Shown one piece after another: positions 44,001 through 55,869 of a stretch of DNA of 64,000 bases. This DNA comes from Macrobrachium rosenbergii (taxonomy: Eukaryota > Arthropoda > Malacostraca > Decapoda > Palaemonidae): NCBI RefSeq assembly GCF_040412425.1, contig NC_089743.1, forward strand, positions 87,791,971-87,855,970, read 5' to 3'. Position numbers and translations under genes: made by a program. Numbering within the stretch: the stretch's first letter is position 1; the number at the start of each line of letters is the position of its first letter. The notes beneath the pieces are model-generated. The model saw only the letters and a list, made by a program, of their open reading frames with translations. It ran no database searches and had not been told where the DNA came from.

Positions 44001-45900
44001 CGCCGCCGCCCTGGCCCGAGAGACCGAGGAGACAGCCAGGACAGGACGCATCGGCCAGGGCAGGTGAGCGACCGGGCGGTTGGGGGGCCGCCCGGAAGCT
44101 CGCCGCTGCCCTGGCCCAAGAGACGGAGGAGACAGCCAGGAGAGGACGCATCGGCCGGGGCAGGTGAGCGACCGGGCGGTTGGGGGGCCGCCCGGAAGCT
44201 CGCCGCCGCCCTGGCCCGAGAGACCGAGGAGACAGCCAGGAGAGGATGCATCGGCCGGGGCAGGCGAGCTACCGGGCGGTTGGGGGGCCGCCCAGAAGCT
44301 CGCTGCCGCCCTGGCCCGAGAGACCGAGGAGACAGCTGGACAGGACACATCGGCCGGGGCAGGCAAGCGACCGGGCGGTTGGGGGGCCCCCCGGAAGCTC
44401 GCCGCCGCCCTGGCCCGAGAGACCGAGGAGACAGCCAGGAGAGTACGCATCGGCCAGGGCAGGCGAGCGACCGGGCGGTTGGGGGGCCGCCCGGAAGCTC
44501 GCCGCCGCCCTGGCCCAAGAGACGGAGGAGACAGCCAGGACAGGACGATCGGCCGGGAAGGTGGCGACGGGTGGTTGGGGGCCGCCCGAAGCTTCGCCGC
44601 CCGCCCTGGCCCGAGAGACCGAGGAGACAGCCAGGAGAGGACGATCGGCAGGGCAGGTGAGCGACCGGGCGGTTGGGGGGCCGCCCGGAAGCTCGCCGCC
44701 GCCCTGGCCCAAGAGACGGAGGAGACAGCCAGGAGAGGACGCATCGGCCGGGGCAGGTGAGCGACCGGGCGGTTGGGGGGCCGCCCGGAAGCTCGCCGCC
44801 GCCCTGGCCCGAGAGACCGAGGAGACAGCCAGGAGAGGACACATCGGCCGGGGCATTCGAGCTACCGGGCGGTTGGGGGGCCGCCCAGAAGCTCGCCGCC
44901 GCCCTGGCCCGAGAGACCGAGGAGACAGCCAGGACAGGATACATCGGCCGGGGCAGGCAAGTGACCGGGCGGTTGGGGGGCCCCCCGGAAGCTCGCCGCC
45001 GCCCTGGCCCGAGAGACCGAGGAGACAGCCAGGAGAGGACGCATCGGCCAGGGCAGGCGAGCGACCGGGCGGTTGAGGGCCCGCCTGGAAGCTCGCCGCC
45101 GCCCTGGCACGAGAGACCGAGGAGACAGCCAGGAGAGGACGCTTCGGCCGGGGCGACCGAGCGGTTGGGGGGCCACCCGGAAGCTCACCGCCGCCCTGCC
45201 CCGAGAGACCGAGGAGACAGCCAGGAGAGGACGCTTCGGCCGGGGCAGGCGAGCGACCGGGCGGTTGGGGGGCTGCCCGGAAGCTCGCCACCATCCTGGC
45301 CCGAGAGACCAAGGAGACAGCCAGGAGAGGACGCCTCGGCCGGGGCAGGCGAGCGACTGGGCGGTTGGGGGGCTGCCCGGAAGCTCGCCACCGCCCTGGC
45401 CCGAGAGCCTGAGAGACCGATGAGACAGCCAGGAGAGGACGCCTCGGCCGGGGCAGGTGAGCGACCGGGCGGTTGGGGGGCCGCCCGGAAGCTCGCCGCC
45501 GCCCTGGCCCGAGAAACCGAGGAGGCAGCCAGTAGAGGACGCATCGGCTGGGGCAGGCGAGCGACCGGGCGGTTGGGGGGCCGCCCGAAGCTCGCCGCCG
45601 CCCTGGCCCGAGAGACTGAGGAGACAGCCAGGAGAGGACGCATCGGCCGGGGCAGGCGAGCGACCGGGCGGTTGGGGGGCTGCCCGGAAGCTCGCCGCCG
45701 CCCTGGCCCAAGAGCCCAAGAGACCGAGGAGACAGCCAGGAGAGGACGCATCGGCCGGGGCAGGCGAGCGACCGGGCGGTTGGGGGGCCGCCCAGAAGCT
45801 CGCCGCTGCCCTGGCCCTAGACCCGAAAGACCGAGGAGACAGCCAGGAGAGTACGCGTCGGCCGGGGTAAGCGAGCGTCCAGGCGGTTGGTGGGCCGCCC
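38034..45900. repeat. array subfamily A, 100-bp units, homogeneous
   Basis: Units are nearly identical apart from short indels. Stop codons are nearly absent from several frames of both strands, giving continuous open frames such as 39,427-42,621 (+) and 41,532-44,744 (-). As 100 is not a multiple of 3, each frame runs through all three phases and repeats every 300 bp (100 residues, for example PGGWGAARKLAAALARETEE). CpG is abundant. These frames show no domain, no start context and no constraint favouring one frame, so no CDS is annotated. Confidence 0.9.
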
Positions 45901-48900
45901 GGAAGTTCGCCGCCGCCCTGGCCCGAGAGCCCGAACAGACAGCCAGGCGAGTACGCATCGGCCGGGGCAGGCGAGTGACCGGGCGGTTGGGGGGCCGCCT
46001 AGTAGCTCGCCGCCGCCTTGGCCCACGAGCCCACGAGACGGAGGACATCCAGAAGACGACACATCGGCCAGGGCAGGCGAGCGACTGGGTGGTGAGAGGA
46101 CCGCCCAGAAGCTCGCCGGCGCCCTGGCCAGTGAGACCCAGGACACCCAGGAGAGGACGCATCGGCCGGGGCAGGCGAGTGACCGGGTAGTTGGGGGACC
46201 GCCCGGAAGCTCGCCGCCGCCCTGGCCCACGAGCCCGCACGACCGAGGACATCCAGGAGATGACGCATTGGCCGGGGGAGGCGGGCAACCGGGCGGTTGG
46301 GGGACCGCCCAGTAGCTCGCAGCCGCAGTGGCTCAAGAGACCGCAAGACCGAGGACATCCAGGAGACCACGCATCGGCTGGGGCAGACGAGCGATCGGGC
46401 GGTTGGGGGACCGCCCGGAAGCTCACAGCCACCCTGGCCCACGAGCCTGAGGACATCCCTGAGACGACACATCGGACAGGGCAGGCGAGGGACCGGGCGG
46501 TTGGAGGGGCAGGCAAGCGACCGGGCGGTTGGGGGACTGCCCGAAAGCTGCCACCCTGGCCCACGAGACCGAGGACATCCAGGAGACAATGTATCGGCCA
46601 GGGCAGGTGAGCTACCGGGCGGTTGGGGGACCGCCCGCAAGCTCGCCGCCTCCCTGGCCTGCGAGACCGAGGACATCCAGGAGACAACGCATCGGCCGAG
46701 GCAGGAGAGTGACCGGGCGGTTGGAGGGGCAGGCAAGCGACCGGGCGGTTGGGGGACTGCCCGGAAGCTGCCACCCTGGCCCGCGAGACCGAGGACATCC
46801 AGGAGACAACGCATCGGCCGAGGCAGGAGAGTGACCGGGCGGTTGGAGGGGCAGGCAAGCGACCGGGCGGTTGGGGGACTGCCCGGAAGCTGCCACCCTG
46901 GCCCGCGAGACCGAGAACATCCAGGAGACAACGAATCGGCCAGGGCAGGTGAGCGACCGGGCAGTTGGGGGACCGCCCGGAAGCTCGCCGCCTCCCTGGC
47001 CCGCGAGACCGAGGACATCCAGGAGACGACGAATCGGCCAGGGCAGGCGAGTGAACAGGCGGCTGGGGACCTCCCGAAGCTCGCCGCCGCCCGGCCCATG
47101 AGCCCGCACGACCAAGAATATCCAGGAGATGACGATCGGCGGGGTAGGCGAGCGACCAGACGGTTGCGGGACCGCTCGGAAGCTCGCCGCCGCCCTGGCC
47201 CGCGAGTCCGAGGACATCCAGGAGACGACGCATCGGCCGGGGCAGGCAAGCGACCGTGTTGTTGAGGGACTGCCCGGAAGCTCACCGCCTCCCTGGCCCG
47301 CGAGGCCCAGGACATCCAGGAGACAACGCATCGGCCGTGGCAGGCGAGCGACCGACTACTCGGAAGCTCACTGCAGCCCTGGTCCGCGAGACCGAGGACA
47401 TCCAGGAGACGACACATCTGCTGGGGCAGGCAAGCAACCGGGCGGTTGGGTGACCGCCCGCAAGCTCGCCGCCGCCCTGGCCCACGAGACCAAGGACATC
47501 CAGGAGATGACACATCGGCCAGGGCAGGCGAGCAACCGACTGCCCGGAGGCTCATTGCAGCCCTGGCCCGCGACACTGAGGACACCCAGGAGACAACGCA
47601 TCGGCCGTGGCAGGCGAGCGACCGGGGCAGGTGAACGACTGGGCGGTTAGGGGACCGCCTGGAAGCTCGCCGCTGCCCTGGCCCTCGAGCCTGCGAGACC
47701 GAGGACATCCAGGAGGCGACGTGTCGGCCTGGGCAGGCGAGCGACCGGGTGGTTTGGGGACTGCCTGGAAGCTCGCCGCCGCCCTGGCCCACGAGCCTCC
47801 TTCACCGAGGACATCCAGGAGGCGACGCATCGGTCAGGTCTGGGGAGCGACCGATGGCTGGGGCACTGCTTGGAAGCTCGCTGCCGCCCCGGCCCACGAG
47901 CCAGCTAGACTGAGGACATCCAGGGGACGACACATCGGCCAGGGCTGGCGAGCGTTCAGCAGTTGGAGGAACACTTGGAAGCTCGCCGCCGCCTGGCCCA
48001 CGAGCCCACTAGACCTAGGACATGCAGGAGACAATGCATCGGCCAGTGCTGGCGAGTGACCAGCGGTGGGGGGACTGCTTGGAAGCTCGCTGCCGCCCCG
48101 GCCCATGAGCCCACTAGACTGAGGACATCCATGGGACAACACATCGGCCAGGGCTAGCGAGCATTCAGCAGTTGGGGGAACACTTGGAAGCTCACCGCCG
48201 CCTGGCCCACGAGACCTAGGACATGCAGGAGACAATGCATCGGCCAGTGCTGGCGAGTGACCAGCGGTGGGGGGACTGCTTGGAAGCTCGCCGCCGCCCT
48301 GGCCCATGAGCCCACTAGACTGAGGACATCCAGGAGACAACGTGTCGGCCAGTGCTGGCGAGCGACCAGCGGTTGGGGGACTGCTTGGAAGCTTGCCGCC
48401 GCCTGGCTCACGAGCCCGCTAGACCGAGGACACCCAGGAGACAACGCATTGGCCAGGGCTGGCGAGTGACCAGCGGTTGTGGGACCGCTTGGAAGCTTGC
48501 TGCCGCCCTGGCCTGCGAGCCCACTAGACAGAGGACATCCTGGGGACAATGCATCGGCTAGGGTTGGCGAGCGACCAGTGGTTGTGGGACCACTTGGATG
48601 CTCACCGCCGCCTGGCCCACGAGCCCGCTAGACCGAGGATATCCAGGAGACAATGCATCAGCCAGTGCTGGCGAGCGACCAGCGGTTGGGGGACTGCTTG
48701 GAAGCTCGCCGCCGCCCTGGCCCACGAGCCCGCTAGACTGAGGACATCCAGGAGACAATGTGTCGGCCAGGGCTGGCGAGCGACCAGCTGTTGGGGGAGC
48801 GCTTGGAAACTCGCCGCCACCCTGATCCACGAGCCCGCTAAGCAGAGGACATCCTGGAGACAACGCATCGGCCAGGGCTGGCGAGCAACCAGCGGTTGAG

Positions 48901-49100
48901 GGGCCGCTGGAAACTCGCTGCCGCCCTGGCCCATGAGCCCACTAGACTGAGGACATCCAGGAGACAATGCATCGGCTAGGGCTGGCGAGCGACCGGCGGT
49001 TTGGGGACCGCTTGGAAGCTTGCTGCTGCCTTAGCCCACTAGACCAAGGACATCTTGGAGACAATGCATCAGCCAGGGCTGGCGAGCGACCAGAGGTTGG
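45901..49100. repeat. array subfamily B, transitional units
   Basis: Units of roughly 100-120 bp carry GAGGACATCCAGGAGACxAC and CACGAGCCCGCTAGACC. The stem changes from CCGGGCGG to CCAGCGG within this part. Smaller direct duplications occur, e.g. a segment of about 120 bp repeated at 46,493, 46,720 and 46,842 (GGTTGGAGGGGCAGGCAAGC). Confidence 0.85.
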
Positions 49101-52100
49101 GGGACCGCTGGAAGCTCGCCGCCGCCCTGGCCCATGAGCCTACTAGGCCAAGGCAATTGGCCAGAACCATGAGACCACTCAACAGCTAGGGCTGACGGGT
49201 GACCAGTGGTTGGGGTCCGATGGAAGCTCGCCGCCACCCTGGCCCATGAGCCCACTAGGCTAAGGAAATCGGCCGGAACCAGGAGACCACGCAACGCCCA
49301 GGGCTGGCAGGCGACCAGCTGTTGGGGGGCCTCTAGAAGCTTGCCTCCACCCTGGCCCACGAGCTCACTAGGCCAAGGCAATCAGCTGGAACCAGGAGAC
49401 CACGCAACACCGGAACCAGGAGACCACGCAACGGCCAGGGCTGGCAGGCGACCAGGGGTTGGGGGGCTACTGGAAGTTCGCTGCCGCCCTGGCCCACGAA
49501 CCCACTAGGCCAAGGTAATCGGCCAGAACCAGGAGACCACGCAATGCCCAGGGCTGGCAGGTGACCAGCGGTTAGGGGGCTGCTGGAAGCTCACCACCAC
49601 CCTGGCCCACGAGCCCACTAGGCCAAGGAATCGGCGGGAACCAAGAGACCACGCAACACCGGAACCAGGAGACCACGCAACGGGCAGGGCTGGCTGGCGA
49701 CCAGTGGTTTGGAGGCTGCTGGAAGCTCACCGCCGCCCTGGCCCACGAGCCCACTAGGCCAAGGCAATGGGCCAGAACCAGGAGATCACGCAATGGCCAG
49801 GGCTGGCGGGCGACCAGCAGTTGGGGGACAGCTGGAAGCTCGCCGCCGTCCTGGTACACAAGCCCAATAGGATGAGGCAATCAGCTGGAACCAGGAAACC
49901 ACACAATGGCTAGGCTGGGCCGCTGGAAACTCGCCACTGGCCTGGCCCACGAGCTCACTAGGCCAAGTTAATCAACCGGAACCAGGATACCATACAACGG
50001 CTAGGGCTGGTGGGTGACCAGCGGTTGAAGAGCCACTGGAAGCTTGCTGCCACCCTTGCCCATGAGCCCACTAGGCCAAGGCAATCGGACAGAACCAGGA
50101 GACCACACAACACCGAAACCAGGAAACCACTCAACGGCCAGGGCTGACAGGCGACCAGCAGTTGGGGGGGCCGCTGGAAGCTCGCCGCCGCCCTGGCCCA
50201 CGAGCACACTAAGCCAAGGCAATCGGCCGGAACCAGGAGACCACGCAACACTGGAACCAGGACACCATGCAACACCGGAATCATGAGACCACACAATGGC
50301 CAGGGCTGGCGGGCGACCAGCAGTAGGGGGGCCTCTGGAAGCTCGCCGTCTCCCTGGCCCTCAAGCCCAAAAGGCCAAGGCAATCGGCCGGAGCCAGGAG
50401 ACTACGCAATGACCAGGGCTGGCTGGAAGCTCGCCGCCACCCTGACCCACGAGCCCACTAGCCCAAGGCAATGGGCTGGAACCAGGACCAGTGGTTTGGG
50501 GGATGCTGGAAGCTCGTAGCCACCCTGGCTCACAAGCCCACTAGGTCGAGGCAATCGGCCAGAACCAGATCACGCAATGCCGGAACCAGGAGACCACACA
50601 ACAGCCAGTGCTAGTGGGAGGCCAGAGGTTGGGGGAACGCTGGGAGCTCACCGCCACCCTGGCTCACGAGCCCACTAGCGCGAGGCAATCGGCCGGAATC
50701 AGGAGACAGCGCAACGCTGGAACCAGGAGACCACGCATCGCCCAAGGCTGGCGGGTGCTCAGCAGTTGGGGGGCTGCTGGAAGCTCAACACTACCATGGC
50801 CCATGAGCCCACTATGCAGAGGCAATTGGCCGGAACCAGGAGACCACACAATGCTGGAACCAGGAGACCACGCAACAACCATGGCTGGCGGGTGACCAGC
50901 GGTTGAGGGGCCACTAGAAGCTCACTGCCACCCTGGCTCATGAGCCCACTAGTCCGAGGCAATGGGCAGGAACCAGGAGACCACGCAATGACCAGGACTG
51001 ACGGGCGACCAACGGTTGGGGAGCCGCTGGAAGCTCGCCACAGCCCAGGCCTACGAGCCCACTAGCCGGAACCAGGAGACCACGCAACGGCCAGGGCTGG
51101 CGGGCGACCAGCAGGTGGGGGACCCTGGAAGTTCACCGCCGCCCTGGCCCATGAGCCCACTAGGCCAAAGCAATTGGCCATAAGCAGGAGACCACGCAAT
51201 GCCGGAACCAGGAGATCACGCAACGGCCAGGGCTGGTAGGCGACCAGCGGTTAGGGGGGCCGCTGGAAGCTCGCCACCGCCCTGGCCCATGAGCACACTA
51301 TGCCAAGGCAATCGGCCTGAAGCAGGAGACCACGCAACGGGCAGTGCTGGCGGGTGACCAGTGGTTGGGGGCCCGCTGGAAGCTCGCCGCCGCCCTGGCC
51401 CACGAGCCCACTAGGCCAAGGCAACCGGCCGGAACCAGGAGACCACGCAACGCTGGAACCTGAAGACCACACAATGGCCAGGGCTGGTGAGCGACCAGCG
51501 GTTGGGGGGCCACTGGAAGCTCGCTGCCGCCTTGGCCCACTAGGCCAAGGCAATCGTCTGGAACCAGGAGACCATGCAATGGCCAGGGCTGGCAGGCGAT
51601 CAGCGGTTATGGGGCCGCTGGAAGCTCGCTACCGCCCTGGCCCACGAGCCCACTAGGCTAAGGTAATCGGCCTGACGCAGGAGACCACACAACTGGCAGT
51701 GCTGGCAGGTGATCAGCGGTTGGGGTCCCGCTGGAAGCTCACCGCCACCCTGGCCCATGAGCCCACTAGGCCAAGGCAACCGGCCAGAACCATGAGACCA
51801 CTTTCACCACTGCCCTGCCCCATGAGCCCACTAGGCCAATGCAATCAACCAGAACCAGGAGACCACACAACACCGGAACCAGGAGATCACACAACAGCCA
51901 GGGCTGGCGGGCAACCAGCAGTTGGAGGGCCGCTGGAAGCTCGCCACCGCCCTGGCCCATAAGCCCACTAGGCCAGGGCAAACAGCCAGAACCAGGAGAC
52001 CACGCAATGCCAGAACCAGAAGACCATGCAACGGCCATGGCTGGCGGACAACCAGTGGTTGTGGGGCTGCTGGAAGCTCGCCGCCACCCTGGCCTATGAG

Positions 52101-55100
52101 CCCACTAGGCCAAGGCAATTGGCCGGAACCAGAAGACCACGCAACACCGGAACCAGGAGACCATGCATTGGTCAAGGCTGGTGGGCAACCAGCGGTTGGG
52201 GCCCCTCTGGAAGCTTGCCATTGCCCTGGCCCATGAGCCCACTAGGCCAAGGCAATCGGTCAGAACCAGGAGACCACGCAACACCGGAACCAGGAGACCA
52301 TGCAATGGACAGGACTGGCGGGCGACCAGTGGTTTGGGAGCCGCTGAAAGCTTGCCGCCACCCTGGTCCAAGAGCCCATTATGCCAAGCCAATGGGCCGG
52401 AACCAGGAGACTACGCAACGGCCAGAGCTGGCAGGTGACCAGTGGTTGGACGGCAGCTGGAAGCTTGCCGCCACCCTGGCTCACAAGCCCAATAGGCTGA
52501 GGTAATTGGCCAGAACCAGGAAACCACACAACGGCCAGGGTTGGCAGGCGACCAGCGGTTAGGGGAACAATGGGAGCTCGCCGCTGCCCTGGCCCACTAG
52601 GCCAAGGCAATCGACTGGAACCAGGAGACCACGCAACAGCCAGGGCTGGCAGGCGATCAGCGGTTATGGGGCCGCTGGAAGCTCGCTACCGCCCTGGCCC
52701 ACGAGCCCACTAGGCCAAGGTAATCGGCCTGAAGCAGGAGACCACACAACTGGCAGTGCTGGCAGGTGACCAGCGGTTGGGGTCCCGCTGGAAGGTCGCC
52801 GCCACCCTGGCCCATGAGCCCACTAGGCCAAGGCAACCGGCCAGAACCATGAGACCACTTTCACCACTGCCCTGGCCCATGAGCCCACTAGGCCAATGCA
52901 ATCAACCGGAACCAGGAGACCACACAACACCGGAACCAGATCACACAACGGCCAGGGCTGGCGGGCAACCAGCAGTTGGGGGGCCGCTGGAAGCTCGCCG
53001 CCGCCCTGGCCCATAAGCCCACTAGGCCAAGGCAATCAGCCAGAACCAGGAGACCACGCAATGCCAGAACCAGAAGACCATGCAACGGCCATGGCTGGTG
53101 GGCAACCAGTGGTTGTGGGGCTGCTGGAAGCTCGCCGCCACTCTGGCCCATGGGCCCACTAGGCCAATGCAATCAACCGGAACCAGGAGACCACACAACA
53201 CCGGAACCAGGAGATCACACAACGGCCAGGGCTGGCAGGCAACCAGCAGTTGGGGGGCCGCTGGAAGCTCGCCGCCGCCCTGGCCCATAAGCCCACTAGG
53301 CCAAGGCAATCGGCCAGAACCAGGAGACCACGCAATGCCAGAACCAGAAGACCATGCAACGGCCATGGCTGGTGGGCAACCAGTGGTTGTGGGGCTGCTG
53401 GAAGCTCGCCGCCACCCTGGCCCATGAGCCCACTAGGCCAAGGCAATTGGCCGGAACCAGAAGACCACGCAACACCGGAACCAGGAGACCATGCATTGGT
53501 CAAGGCTGGTGGGCAACCAGCGGTTGGGGCCCCTCTGGAAGCTCGCCATTGCCCTGGCCCATGAGCCCACTAGGCCAAGGCAATCGGTCAGAACCAGGAG
53601 ACCACGCAACACCAGAACCAGGAGACCATGCAATGGACAGGACTGGCGGGCGACCAGTGGTTTGGGAGCCGCTGGAAGCTTGCCGCCACCCTGGTCCAAG
53701 AGCCCATTACGCCAAGCCAATGGGCCGGAACCAGGAGACTACGCAACGGCCAGAGCTGGCAGGTGACCAGCGGTTGGACGGCAGCTGGAAACTTGCCGCC
53801 ACCCTGGCTCACAAGCCCAATAGGCTGAGGTAATTGGCCAGAACCAGGAAACCACACAACGGCCAGGGTTGGCGGGCGACCAGCGGTTAGGGGGACACTG
53901 GGAGCTTGCCGCTGCCCTGGCCCACTAGGCCAAGGCAATCAGCCAGAACCAGGAGACCATGCAACGCTGGCACCAGGATTCCACACAACAGCCAGTGCTG
54001 GTGGGCCACCAGCAGTTGGAGGGACGCTGGAAACTCACCGTCGCCCTGGCTCACGAGCCCACTAGGGCAAGGCAATTGGCTGGAACCAGGAGACAACACA
54101 ACACCAGAACCAGGAGACCACGCATCGCCCAGGGCTGGCGGGCATCCAGCGGTTGGGGGGTTCCTGGAAGCTCACCGCTGCCATGGCCCACAAGCCCACT
54201 ATGCTGAGGCAATCGGCCGAAACCAGGAGACCACACAATGCTGGAACCAGGAGACTATGCAGCGGCCATGGCTGACGGGCGACCAGCGACTGAGTGGCCG
54301 CTGGAAGCTTGCCGCCGACCTGACCTATGAACACACTAGGCTGAGGCAATCAGCCGGAACCAGAGACCATGCAACATCCAGGGCTGGTGGGCGACCAGCA
54401 GTTGGGGGGCCTCTTGAAGCTCGCCGCTGCCCTGGCTCAAGAGCCCACTAGGCTGAGGCAATTGGCCGGAAGCAGGAGACCACGCAACGGGCAGGGCTGG
54501 CGGGCTTCCAGAGGTTGGGGGTCAGTGGAAGCTCGCCGCCACCCTGACCCACGTGCCCTTCTAGGCCGAGGCAACCGGCCGGAACCAGGAGACCATGCAG
54601 TGCCCGAACCAGGAGACCACACAACGGCCATAGCTGGTGGGCAACCAGCGGTTGATTGGCTGCTGGAAGCTTGCCGCTGACCTGGCCCATGAGCACACTA
54701 GGCCGAGGCAATCAGCCGGAACCAGGAGACCTCGCAACTGCCAGGGCTGGCGGGCGACCAGCAGTTGGGGGGCTGTTGGAAGCTCGCCGCCAACCTGGCC
54801 CACAAGCCCACTAGGCCGAGGCAATCGATCAGAACCAGGAGACCACGCATTGCTCAGGGCTGGCAAGCACCCAGTGGCTGGGGGCTGCTGAGAGCTTGCC
54901 ACTGCCCTAGCCCATGAGCACACTAGGCCGAGGCAATGGGCTGAAACCAGGAGATCAAGCATCGCCCAGCGGCTGGGGAGCCGCTGGCAGCTCGCCTCCG
55001 CCCTGGCCCACAAGCCCACTAGGCCAAGGCAATGGGCTGGAACCAGGAGACCACGCATTGCTGAGGGTTGCCGGGCATCCAGCGGCACGGGTGCTGCTGG

Positions 55101-55300
55101 GAGCTCACCGTCGCCCTGGCCTACAACCCCACTAGGCCAAGCACACATTGCCCAGAGTCTGCAGGCAACCAGCGTTTGGGGGCTGCTGGATGTTCACTGG
55201 CACTTGCACATGCCCACTAAGCCTAAGCTCTCTGAGACCAACCGCAGTGCATGGACCGCCCAAGGTTGGCTGGCGAACAGCGGTTGGGGGCCCACTAGAT
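49101..55300. repeat. array subfamily C, diverged units
   Basis: Units of roughly 110-140 bp, some with a doubled ACACCGGAACCAGGAGACCA segment. Many TG/CA replacements stand where A units have CG (e.g. GCAATGGCC for GCATCGGCC). A larger duplication links 51,584 onward with 52,641 onward. The last recognisable unit fades near 55,300. Confidence 0.85.
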
Positions 55301-55869
55301 GTTCTGGCCCTGGCCCTCTCGATTTGGGACCACCTTGACGTGGAATCTGTTCCCGGGTTTGAGTCCAAGAGTCCCACATACCATTCTGTATTTCTTTGAA
55401 TTGATTTTTGCGGAATTTTCCGCTTTTGCTAAAATTTATTGGACCTGATAAATAGGTAAAGACATCATAACTGGGATTGGGTTTATATCCGAAGCTAAAT
55501 AGTGGGAACTGTGGTAGGACCATCAACTGCCCGATAATGTTCGAACCTGAGAGATATCAGGCGGAACTATTCTTTAGGGCTGGACCCCAGATTCTAGGGG
55601 GGTCTGGTTCTGGGGATAGGACTCTCAGTATTCTATCCGGTTTGCCCATAACATGATAAGGGTAGGGATGATTGTATTCCAATAATATTGGCAGTCCTAG
55701 CAAGTGGGTTTGGCTTACACTTGGGCCACTCTAATCATGTTGAGCCATCCCATGGAGCCAGTTCTCACTTGTGCCATTGGTGGAAGAATAAACTCCATGA
55801 AAGGCTGATGATATCTTTTTAAGGTTTTCAGGTTTATTTCATTTTTTTATTCTTAAATCTTATGCTAAG

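Larger units (their letters stand above)
38034..55300. repeat. 17-kb GC-rich tandem array (satellite), three subfamilies
   Basis: On the order of 150 or more head-to-tail units related by the core GCGACC...GGTTGGGG...GGAAGCTCGCCGCCGCCCTGG. Subfamily A (about 38.0-45.9 kb) has an exact 100-bp period where clean (GCAGGCGAG/GCAGGTGAG starts at 38,291, 38,391, 38,491; 44,060, 44,160, 44,260). B (45.9-49.1 kb) adds GAGGACATCCAGGAGAC. C (49.1-55.3 kb) adds GAACCAGGAGACCACGCAAC and CACTAGGCCAAGGCAATCGG. Each unit has an inverted repeat around a TTGGGGGG loop. It is far more GC-rich than flanking DNA. No recognisable domain is encoded in any frame. The right edge abuts a LINE, the left edge a pyrimidine-rich tract. 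Confidence 0.95.

Noticed and set aside
38006..45900. Open reading frames up to about 1,070 codons on both strands
   Set aside because: They follow from a stop-poor 100-bp repeat read through all phases. Several frames of both strands are open at once, there is no domain, and frames are broken and rejoined by random indels.
38034..55300. CRISPR array or prokaryotic origin
   Set aside because: Units are contiguous without unique spacers, and the surroundings have eukaryotic introns, SINEs and LINE remnants.
38034..55300. Ribosomal DNA or an rDNA spacer
   Set aside because: No recognisable rRNA core sequence occurs in or next to the array.
38034..55300. Hammerhead-type ribozyme satellite
   Set aside because: The conserved CTGANGA and GAAA core is absent from the units; the hairpin alone does not make a known ribozyme.
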